A stretch of 42,759 nucleotides of DNA from Arthrobacter sp. M4 (GTDB lineage Bacteria; Actinomycetota; Actinomycetes; Actinomycetales; Micrococcaceae), in assembly GCF_020251205.1 (NCBI RefSeq), contig NZ_JAIWYX010000025.1, positions 1-42,759 of the forward strand. The letters are read 5' to 3'. Shown here one piece after another: positions 1 to 6,176 of the stretch. The notes below the pieces were generated by a model. It had not been told where the DNA came from, searched no databases, and saw only the letters and a list, made by a program, of their open reading frames with translations. Positions within the stretch are counted from its first letter, which is position 1. Every line of letters starts with the position of its first letter. The position numbers were made by a program, and so were the translations under genes.

Positions 1-154
1 TGAGCGCCTTAGGACCCGGCCGCGGCGTCATGGTTCCTGTGCCTGCCGGAGCCCGGCCCCGCGCACCAGGTGTGTGTCGTCCCGGCTGAAAAAACCCAGC
101 CCTGGACGGCAGGGGAGACGGCAACGCCACGGCTTGGACCATGGGAAACTCACC
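1..154 (+). repeat. Dispersed repeat copy B, right part (continues from the window end)
   Basis: This is the second part of a long repeat that begins at 42523 and crosses the window joint. Positions 1-14 duplicate 42746-42759; with that overlap merged, the sequence aligns continuously with copy C (29361-29571, inverted) and copy A (40507-40864). The first half, up to about position 75, matches copy C exactly where copy A differs; the last 60 bases differ from A and C. It ends at a shared 'cttggaccatggg' block near 135-148. No gene is visible here or in 155-212. Confidence 0.85.
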
Positions 155-212
155 CGTTGCGCTGTCCCCACTGTGGGCCGGTGGAGACCGGAGGATGAAT
201 CTCAAAGCGGTC

Positions 213-218
213 CACATT
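213..218. repeat. Target-site duplication CACATT, left copy
   Basis: CACATT lies directly before the left transposon end and recurs at 9177-9182 directly after the right end. Tn3-family insertions normally give 5-bp duplications; six bases match here. Confidence 0.8.
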
Positions 219-256
219 GGGGCGGCTTGTGAAAAAGTAAAATATCCAACGCTAGG
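219..256 (+). repeat. Left terminal inverted repeat of the Tn3-family element
   Basis: Starts GGGGCGGCTTGTGAAAAAG. From CTTGTG inward it pairs with the reverse complement of 9139-9176 with three differences, plus a few near the tip. Matching continues to about 269 (GCCGGGCG). Confidence 0.9.
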
Positions 257-259
257 GTT

Positions 260-673
260 TTGCCGGGCGGCCAGGATTCGTTCCCGCGGCTTGGCCACTG
301 GCGCGACTACGCCGAAGCGATCGAGGACTCGGAGATCTGCCGGCTCGGTGCCGAGGAGCAGGTCGTACGGCTCGAGGAACGGCTGGCCGATCTGGCGCTG
401 CTCCCCTTGGCCGCCCGCGTGGCCTCCACCCTGCTCGGCCTCGCCGGGACCGCACAGACCGGCAGGTTCGGGCAGAACCGGCCGGTCCGGCGAACAAATC
501 GTCGGGCTTCTGGACGCCACCGCGAAGCGACCAGCAAGACCCTCACCGACTTCTCATCTCAAGGCATCGTCCGCCAAGGCCGGGGCAGGATCACGATCCA
601 GGACGTTGCCGCGCTGCGGTTGATGGCCCGGCGCGCAGCTGCGCGCCGAAGCCTGGGCCGAACCGGGACGTGA
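260..673 (+). pseudogene. Remnant of a Crp/Fnr-family regulator (C-terminal helix-turn-helix part)
   Basis: Two reading frames together give the end of a Crp/Fnr regulator. One frame reads RLEERLADLALLPLAARVAS at about 375-435. The next frame reads SGEQIVGLLDAT at about 488-523, then the first frame resumes with REATSKTLTDFSSQGIV and RGRITIQDVAALR to about 625. This is the usual recognition-helix arrangement (EQ-A-L-GA-RE-SK-L-L---G) followed by the closing strand. The frame change near 523 fits loss of one C in 'gccaccgcgaag'. There is no cyclic-nucleotide domain or plausible start, and the fragment begins almost at the transposon end. It is probably non-functional. Its original regulon is unknown. 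Confidence 0.7.
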
Positions 674-866
674 AGCCGACGACACTGGCGCCCTTGCCGC
701 GGGGCCAGCTTGATGAGGTCGGCGCCCTGCGCCAGGATCTTGATGGCGGCCGCTGGTGCTTGATCCTGACGATCGCAGGGACGTTTGACAGCAACAAAGC
801 ACAGCCACGCTTCCACGGTGCGGCGCTGCGGTCGGTTGATCAGTGGCCGGGTTCCGTCGTGCCAGG
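674..866. other. No convincing gene
   Basis: Open frames exist on both strands but none has a recognisable domain or a good ribosome site. This is probably decayed DNA between the Crp remnant and the end of the mer operon. Confidence 0.5.
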
Positions 867-1817
867 CTACGAGATGTTCCCGGGCCGACTGGCCCTGTCC
901 GTGTCTGCCGTGGCCTCGTCTGGGGTTGGTGGGCAGCAGTCGGTTTCCTTGACCGGTTCGGGGATTGCTTTCGTTGGCGGGTCTCCCTGCTTGATTCGGA
1001 GTCGCCGGTTTAGGGCTGCCAGTGCTGATGCGAGCACGGCGGCTGCCGCGAGAGCTGCGATCAAGGTGGTGTTGTCGCTGATCCAGGCGCTGGCGGCGGC
1101 TGACCATGCGGCGAGGCCGTTGGCCGGTGCGGTCCCGCCGGTGGCGGCGGGGTACCAGTACCAGGTGAGGTAGGCGCCGGTCATGACAAGGACGGCAGCG
1201 GCGATCCTGTTGCTGTGCTTGGCCAGGCCGGTGATCCTACGCCCGATGGCTGCCCCGGCGATGGCTGTTCCTGCCGAAACAAGCATCAGGATCGTGGCCG
1301 AGCCTGCTGCGTAGGCGGCGAAGACTGCTAGCAGGCCGGCGTAGCTGGCGGCGGCCTGGGCTTGGGCGATCACGGCCAGGAGCACCCCGAGGGTGCAGGC
1401 GAGGGATGCCGCGGCGTATCCGGCTCCGAAGGCCACCATGCGGGCCATCCCTGTGGTGTGGTGCATGCGTGGTTTCGCGGCCCAGGCCGGCAGATTCAGC
1501 CGTGGTGTGCGCCCGGTGAGCATGGCCAGGCCGACCAGGAGTAGCAGCGCCCCGGTAGCCATTCCCAGCCATGGCGCGGCGGTGATCAGTGCCCTGGCGC
1601 CCGCGCTGACGATCAGCCCGACGGCTGCCAAGGTTCCGGCGAAGCCGAGACTGAGGGCGAGCCCGGCCCGCAGCCCGTGGGCCAGGCGCAGCGGGAGCGG
1701 GCGGTCCTTGGCGTCGCCAAGGCTCTGGGCGATCCATGCGGGCAGGAGCGCGAACCCGCAGGGGTTTACCGGGGCGAGCATCCCCGCAGCGAATGCCAAT
1801 GCGAGCAGGGCTGTCAT
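867..1817 (-). CDS. ccdA: CcdA/DsbD-type membrane thiol-electron transporter in the mer operon
   Basis: 316 residues. The ATG at 1817 overlaps the stop of the upstream redoxin (ATGA), so the two are translationally coupled. The protein is mostly hydrophobic with about six membrane spans, then a seventh near residues 250-268. The two CcdA cysteines are visible: C20 in VNPCGFALLP and C141 in SLACTLGVLL. Members of this family pass electrons from cytoplasmic thioredoxin across the membrane to an outside thiol protein. The obvious partner here is the CGEC lipoprotein encoded just upstream. The soluble tail contains an unusual Cys-Cys pair (C294-C295, in DCCPP), not typical of CcdA, which could bind Hg(II). 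Role in mercury handling is inferred from context. Confidence 0.85.
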   Translation of the reverse strand: MTALLALAFAAGMLAPVNPCGFALLPAWIAQSLGDAKDRPLPLRLAHGLRAGLALSLGFAGTLAAVGLIVSAGARALITAAPWLGMATGALLLLVGLAMLTGRTPRLNLPAWAAKPRMHHTTGMARMVAFGAGYAAASLACTLGVLLAVIAQAQAAASYAGLLAVFAAYAAGSATILMLVSAGTAIAGAAIGRRITGLAKHSNRIAAAVLVMTGAYLTWYWYPAATGGTAPANGLAAWSAAASAWISDNTTLIAALAAAAVLASALAALNRRLRIKQGDPPTKAIPEPVKETDCCPPTPDEATADTDRASRPGNIS

Positions 1818-2350
1818 CGGGTGCCGGCCTTTGTGAGCTCGGCCTGGATCTGTTCCGCTGACGGGTCGGTCGCCCGGAACGTGACGTTCCCGTTCGCGTC
1901 CACTACGACGAGGGTGCTCAGGGAGGTGACGCGGTACCGTGTGGTCAGTGCGGCCCCGGTGTCGATGGCGGACGGGAGGCCGGGTGCTTTGATGTAGTCG
2001 CGGAACCCGTCGACGGTCGTTTTGGGTTCCTTGGGGTCCATGTCCACCAGGAGGTAGTCTGCCGAGCTTCCCAGGGCCTCGGCGGCCTTGCTCAGTGACT
2101 TGGCCCCTCCGACGCACTCGCCGCACCCGACGGAGAAGAAGAACAGGGCCGCCGGCTTGCCTGCCGGGATCGTGCGGGTATTGCCGTCAATGTCCGTGAC
2201 CGTGACAGCAGTGGACGCCTCTGTCGCTGAAGTGCCGGGGCTCTGTTGGTTGCCGCAGGCTGTGGTCAGCGCCAGTGCCGCCGCCAGGAGCAGGGCTGAG
2301 AAGACGTGCCTGGGCCGGGAAGTGGGCAGGAGCCGGCGGGGGCGGGTCAT
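1814..2350 (-). CDS. Thioredoxin-like lipoprotein with CGEC motif
   Basis: 178 residues. The start at 2350 overlaps the stop of the MerT-like gene (ATGA). The N-terminus has a basic stretch, a hydrophobic helix and a lipobox LTTAC with the lipid cysteine at C32, so the protein should be anchored outside the membrane. A thioredoxin-like fold follows; the redox motif is CGEC (C76, C79) in FFFSVGCGEC, then a typical cis-Pro-side segment near RYRVTSLSTLVVVD. With the adjacent CcdA-like transporter it makes a reduced-thiol relay at the cell surface. In a mer operon this could keep Hg-binding thiols reduced or present Hg(II) to the importer (inference). Confidence 0.85.
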   Translation of the reverse strand: MTRPRRLLPTSRPRHVFSALLLAAALALTTACGNQQSPGTSATEASTAVTVTDIDGNTRTIPAGKPAALFFFSVGCGECVGGAKSLSKAAEALGSSADYLLVDMDPKEPKTTVDGFRDYIKAPGLPSAIDTGAALTTRYRVTSLSTLVVVDANGNVTFRATDPSAEQIQAELTKAGTR

Positions 2351-2700
2351 GGTGTCTGGGGGTCCTTTCCAGGCAAGGGGGCAGGAGCCGCGGGCGGTGC
2401 CGTGCCGCTGTCGGCCTGGGGGTGGTCGGGGAAGGCCGGGGGGCAGCAGTCTTCGGTTCGCTGGCGCCGTCGCTGCCTGATGACGGCGGCGATCCCGGTC
2501 AGCAGCAGCGCGGCGGCCGCGAGCAGCACGAGGGGGTTGGAGAAGAATCCGGCGATGGCGCCCAGGGCGCCGGTGGCGATGAGGACGGGTCCTGCGCAGC
2601 ACAGGATCATGGCCGCTGCGACGCCGATTCCGGCGGCCAGCGTGTGTTCTCTCCCCGGGCGCCCGGTCTGCCGGGCGGGGTCTCGATCAGGTGCGTTCAT
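2347..2700 (-). CDS. MerT-like mercuric ion membrane transporter
   Basis: 117 residues, with a GGAGA ribosome site before the ATG at 2700. There are two predicted membrane helices (about 20-53 and 55-75). The first holds a vicinal Cys pair in ILCCAGP (C34-C35), the hallmark by which MerT-class importers take Hg(II) through the membrane. The cytosolic tail contains a second pair in DCCPP (C85-C86), then a Pro-rich end. That second pair could hand Hg(II) to MerA. No periplasmic MerP gene is nearby. It is too divergent to choose between MerT and other small Mer transporters. Confidence 0.75.
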   Translation of the reverse strand: MNAPDRDPARQTGRPGREHTLAAGIGVAAAMILCCAGPVLIATGALGAIAGFFSNPLVLLAAAALLLTGIAAVIRQRRRQRTEDCCPPAFPDHPQADSGTAPPAAPAPLPGKDPQTP

Positions 2701-2724
2701 GTGCGGGTCTCCGGTGTTCAGGTG

Positions 2725-3387
2725 TCAGAGTGCGCAGCAGTCGTGCCGTGCATCCGGGGCCGGGGCAGTCGTGTTCGAGAGCATGGAGGCTGCGATGGCC
2801 GCGCCGGCCCGGTGTGCTGCTTCGATGTCCAGGACTTCGCCGCCGGGGTGGGTTTCCAGCCAGGTCCGGGCGTCCTCGCGGGAGGCGAAGTAGTGGACCT
2901 GGTTGCAGAACGAGGACCGGACCGGTCCCGCCCCTGCGGGGTTGACGAGGGACACGACGGCGGTGGGCGGCTGCACGGACGTGACCGCGCCGTCCGGGGC
3001 CGTCGTGACACGGATAAGGGTCCCGCTGCCCGGGGAGGTCGACTCTATCGTCACGGCCTTCCCGATGAGGGCCGGGAAGATGAGGGTGTCCAGGGCGCAC
3101 CAGGTGTAGAGCTGCTCGCCGGCCACGGTGTAGCGGTGTGGTGTGGGGCGGAGTGTGAGGCCCAGGCCGAGGATGCGGCCGTCCTCGTCGTATTCGGTGT
3201 CCGGGACGGCGGCCAGTCCCTGCCTCACCGTGTCTTCGCTCCGTCCGCTGGCCGTGGCCAGCTCGGCCACCGTGACGGGCTCACCTTCGGCCAGGAGCCT
3301 CAGCAAAGGCACGAACAGTCCAGGGTCGATCCCGGACCTGGACGGGGAGAGCAGATAGGTGGGGTCCTGGCGGGCTGTGGTGGTCAT
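2725..3387 (-). CDS. merB: Alkylmercury lyase (organomercurial lyase) MerB
   Basis: 220 residues. The ATG at 3387 has an AAAGGAAA ribosome site. The catalytic set of MerB is present: C97 and D100 in YTWCALDTL and C161 in SFCNQVHYF (C96, D99 and C159 in the R388 enzyme). An N-terminal winged-helix-like region precedes them. The enzyme cleaves the carbon-mercury bond of organomercurials and releases Hg(II) for MerA. The extreme C-terminus is HDCCAL, with an extra vicinal pair (C217-C218). The gene is 35 bp behind merA and in the same operon, so the transposon should confer broad-spectrum mercury resistance. Confidence 0.95.
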   Translation of the reverse strand: MTTTARQDPTYLLSPSRSGIDPGLFVPLLRLLAEGEPVTVAELATASGRSEDTVRQGLAAVPDTEYDEDGRILGLGLTLRPTPHRYTVAGEQLYTWCALDTLIFPALIGKAVTIESTSPGSGTLIRVTTAPDGAVTSVQPPTAVVSLVNPAGAGPVRSSFCNQVHYFASREDARTWLETHPGGEVLDIEAAHRAGAAIAASMLSNTTAPAPDARHDCCAL

Positions 3388-3422
3388 GGTGTTTCCTTTC
3401 TTCAGGTGGAGGATGCCCCGTT

Positions 3423-4853
3423 TTAAGCGCAGCAGGAGAGTTTGGAGACATCCGTGGTGAAGGCTTTACAGGCGATCCTGATGCCCTCGGCCATGGTCAG
3501 GTAGGGGCTCCACATGCCGGCGACCTGCGCGGTGGTCATGCCCGCCTGGAGCAGGTAGACGCCGGCGGCGGCGAGTTCCCCTGCGTCCTTGGCCACGGCG
3601 GTGAGGCCCAGGATCCTGCCGGTGTCACGGTCCGCGACGACCTTGATGAAGCCGCGGGTGTCGCGGTTGACCAGCGCCCTCGGGACATAGTGCAGGGGCA
3701 GGACCCGGCAGTCGCAGCGTATCCCGGCAGCGACCGCATCCTGCTCTGTCATCCCGACGGCACCCACGGCCGGGCTAGTGAAGGTCACCCGGGGCAGGTG
3801 CCGGTAGTCGACCTCGGCCACGGCGTCGGTGAAGGCGTTCTCCACGGCCAGGGCGCCGTGGGCCGCGGCCACGTAGACGAACTCGCGGTGGCCGGTCACG
3901 TCCCCGGCGGCCCAGACGCGCGGGTTGGAGCTGGCCAGACGCGAGTCGACCACGATTTCGCCGGACGTGCCGGTCTTCACCCCGACGGCGTCAAGGTTCA
4001 GCCCTTCGGTGACGGGCCGGCGGCCCGTGGCCACGAGCAGCCGGGAGGCCCGGAACACTTCTTTGCCCCCGGCCACGGATGCGGTGGCGATGACTCCGCC
4101 GGTGGCCTCATCGAGGTTCACCGAGTCCACGGTGGCCCGCCGGATCACCCGGATCCCCTCATCCGCGAAGACTCCGGCCAACGCCTTGGATACTTCCGGT
4201 TCCTCTTGGGAGGTCAACCGGGAGCGGACCAGCATGGTGACCCGGGAGCCAAGGCGGGAGAAAAGCTGTGCCTGCTCCAAGGCAACATAGCCCCCACCCA
4301 GGATGAGCATGGTTTCGGGCACCTCGTCCAGTTCCATCGCCGTCGTCGAGGTCAGGTACCCGGTCTCGGCCAGTCCAGGAACGGGCGGCGCCCATGGTGT
4401 GGAGCCCGTGGCCACGAGGTAGTGTCCGGCCTCGATCGTCTCAACGGCACCGCCCGGTGTCGTGATCCGAAGCAGAGGCGTGTCCTGGCTTCCCATGAAC
4501 TCTGCGTCCCCCTGGAGCATGGCCCAGCCATAGTCCGCGGCCAGATCGACGTACTTCTCCGTCCGCATGCTTTCAACAAGCGCAGCCTTGCCCTCGATGA
4601 GGGCCGGCATGTCCACGGCTTCGGCCGAGGCCCTGACGCCGGGGAAGCGGGCCGCGTCCAACGCGACGTGGCGGGCGTCCGCGGCAGCCAGGAGCGCCTT
4701 CGACGGCACACACCCGGTGTTCACACAGGTCCCTCCCACGGTGCCGCGCTCAACCATCACCACCCGCTTGCCAAGCCCCGTCGCCCGGATCGCGGCCGCA
4801 AACGCCGCACCACCGGAACCGATGATCGCCAGATCGAACCGGTCGTTGCCCAT
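3423..4853 (-). CDS. merA: Mercuric reductase MerA
   Basis: 476 residues. The ATG at 4853 has a GGAAGGA ribosome site. This is a flavoprotein disulfide reductase: FAD-binding GSGGAAFAA near the start, active-site disulfide GTCVNTGC (C43, C48), NAD(P)H-binding GGGYVALEQAQ, and the C-terminal Hg-binding pair C474-C475 in LSCCA. It reduces Hg(II) to volatile Hg(0) with NADPH in the cytoplasm. The protein starts directly with the FAD domain, so the N-terminal heavy-metal (NmerA) domain found in many MerA proteins is absent. It is the first gene of the minus-strand mer operon, divergent from merR. Confidence 0.97.
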   Translation of the reverse strand: MGNDRFDLAIIGSGGAAFAAAIRATGLGKRVVMVERGTVGGTCVNTGCVPSKALLAAADARHVALDAARFPGVRASAEAVDMPALIEGKAALVESMRTEKYVDLAADYGWAMLQGDAEFMGSQDTPLLRITTPGGAVETIEAGHYLVATGSTPWAPPVPGLAETGYLTSTTAMELDEVPETMLILGGGYVALEQAQLFSRLGSRVTMLVRSRLTSQEEPEVSKALAGVFADEGIRVIRRATVDSVNLDEATGGVIATASVAGGKEVFRASRLLVATGRRPVTEGLNLDAVGVKTGTSGEIVVDSRLASSNPRVWAAGDVTGHREFVYVAAAHGALAVENAFTDAVAEVDYRHLPRVTFTSPAVGAVGMTEQDAVAAGIRCDCRVLPLHYVPRALVNRDTRGFIKVVADRDTGRILGLTAVAKDAGELAAAGVYLLQAGMTTAQVAGMWSPYLTMAEGIRIACKAFTTDVSKLSCCA

Positions 4854-4901
4854 CCCGTCGTCCTTCCCCGTGACTTGAAAGTTCCTATGGAACCATCATG
4901 A

Positions 4902-4926
4902 ACCTTCCAGTACAGTGGAAGGTCAA
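4902..4926 (-). promoter_or_regulatory. MerR-type operator/promoter for the merA operon
   Basis: An interrupted palindrome ACCTTCCACTGTACTGGAAG (minus strand, 4923 to 4904; full dyad 4902-4923) overlaps a -35 TTGACC (4926-4921). The candidate -10 (TCATGA) follows after 19 bases. A stretched 19-20-bp spacer filled by a dyad is the hallmark of promoters that MerR-family activators untwist. A second perfect palindrome, GTTCCTATGGAAC, lies at 4881-4893. Confidence 0.8.
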
Positions 4927-4958
4927 GTCGATGTATTGCAGGTGGGAGAGCGGCGAAG

Positions 4959-5348
4959 ATGAAGATCGGGCAGGTCGCAGAAACAACCGGGACCACGACC
5001 AAGACCCTGCGGTTCTACGAAGCAGAGGGGCTGCTCCCGCCGGCCGGACGCACCGCCTCGGGTTACCGTGACTACTCAGAAGACATCGTGGGCCGGATCG
5101 CGTTCATCCACCGCGGCCAGGCCGCGGGACTCACCCTCGCCCAGATCAGGCAGATCCTGAAAATCCGCGAACTCGGCCAGACGCCGTGCTCACACGTCCG
5201 GGATTTGCTCGGGCAGCGGTTGACAGAGCTTGATGCCCAGATCACCGAGCTCCTGGCCCTCAGGGAAACGATCTCCCAGCTTTCCGCACAGGCAGCCGAA
5301 CCTGAACCTGAGGCCTGCCCCGCAGACGAGGTCTGCCGCTACCTCTAA
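4959..5348 (+). CDS. merR: MerR-family mercury/heavy-metal regulator
   Basis: 129 residues, transcribed away from merA. The N-terminal winged helix reads MKIGQVAETTGTTTKTLRFY with the family's YEAEGLL turn. A long dimerisation helix covers about residues 80-112. Metal-binding cysteines are C77 (TPCSHV), C120 and C126 near the end. Spacing differs from the Tn501 MerR triad (82/117/126): the last two are only six apart, which resembles the metal loop of CueR/ZntR-like proteins. Together with the operator at 4902-4926 it is expected to repress and, with metal, activate merA. Mercury as the inducer is inferred from the operon. Confidence 0.9.
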   Translation: MKIGQVAETTGTTTKTLRFYEAEGLLPPAGRTASGYRDYSEDIVGRIAFIHRGQAAGLTLAQIRQILKIRELGQTPCSHVRDLLGQRLTELDAQITELLALRETISQLSAQAAEPEPEACPADEVCRYL

Positions 5349-5528
5349 GCCGCCTGATGGGGTGGAATTCGTCGAATATCCGCCAACCTGCGCGATGCCC
5401 GGTAACGATCGTTCGCGAGACACTTAAAGGCATGTTTGAAGAGTCGCGGAAACCCGGGACCCATTCTGTAATGCTTTCCGTGTACGCGCCTGTGTAACGT
5501 CCAACAGGGTTGGTGATACGTTTTGGTG
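5349..5528. promoter_or_regulatory. Probable res (resolution) site of the Tn3 element
   Basis: This 180-bp gap between merR and tnpR holds nested dyads typical of a resolvase target. The clearest is 5496-5522, where AACGT and CCAAC are mirrored by GTTGG and ACGTT around a 3-bp centre; AACGATCGTT lies at 5404-5413. In Tn3 elements res lies next to tnpR and overlaps its promoter. The exact crossover base pair cannot be assigned by eye. Confidence 0.55.
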
Positions 5529-6101
5529 ATGCGAATCGGATACGGACGGGTCTCCACGCGCGATCAGCACCCCGAGGCCCAGCACGATGCCCTCACCGCT
5601 GCCGGCTGCGAGCAGATTTTTCTCGACACGGCCTCGGGGAAGTTGGCACGCAGGCCCGAACTCGACAAGGCCCTGCTCTCTGCTAACAGGGAAGGAGACC
5701 AGCTGGTCGTCACCAAGCTCGACCGGCTCGGCCGGTCGCTGGAACACCTCATCGACCTGTCCAAGACGCTGCAGGAGCGCGGTGTGGACCTGGTCGTCCT
5801 GGACCAGAGCATCGATACCTCGACCCCCCTGGGCCGGATGTTCTTCCAGATCCTCGGCTCGATCGCCGAGTTCGAACACGCCCTGATGTCCGAACGAACC
5901 CGTGACGGTCTGGCCGCGGCCCGTGCGCGGGGCCGGACTGGGGGGCAGAAACCAAAACTCGGTCCCCGCCAGGTCAGGCTGGCCCGCGAAATGTATGAAG
6001 AAAAGGGCCCCGACGGGAAACGGGCGCATACCGTCGAGCACATCGCCCGGGAATTCGGGGTCACCCGGCCCACCATCTACCGGCACCTGGCGAAACCATG
6101 A
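5529..6101 (+). CDS. tnpR: Tn3-type serine resolvase TnpR
   Basis: 190 residues when started at ATG 5529 (MRIGYGRVST); GTG 5526 and TTG 5523 are in-frame alternatives. Catalytic serine is in YGRVSTRDQ, followed by the conserved TKLDRLGRS block and the E-helix FEHALMSERTRDGL. The C-terminal helix-turn-helix is HTVEHIAREFGVTRPTIYRH. It resolves cointegrates at res during replicative transposition. It lies directly before tnpA on the same strand. Confidence 0.93.
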   Translation: MRIGYGRVSTRDQHPEAQHDALTAAGCEQIFLDTASGKLARRPELDKALLSANREGDQLVVTKLDRLGRSLEHLIDLSKTLQERGVDLVVLDQSIDTSTPLGRMFFQILGSIAEFEHALMSERTRDGLAAARARGRTGGQKPKLGPRQVRLAREMYEEKGPDGKRAHTVEHIAREFGVTRPTIYRHLAKP

Positions 6102-6176
6102 GCGGTGGCCGTCCGCTGCGGCAGCTAATGATGGCGTCTCGGTGGGGCGGCAACGTAGCGGCAAAGGAGATCTAAG

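Noticed and set aside
141..623. Plus-strand frame from repeat B into the transposon
   Set aside because: It crosses the insertion joint and is only open by chance; its middle part shows the shifted frame of the Crp remnant.
559..1107. Minus-strand frame upstream of the Crp remnant
   Set aside because: Overlaps the end of the CcdA-like gene in another frame; no domain recognised.
2275..3426. Long open frame on the plus strand over merB and the transporter gene
   Set aside because: It is a GC-rich shadow frame with Arg/Gly-rich composition, opposite genes with clear catalytic motifs.
3690..4901. 403-codon open frame opposite merA
   Set aside because: No recognisable domain; complementary to a clearly functional MerA frame.
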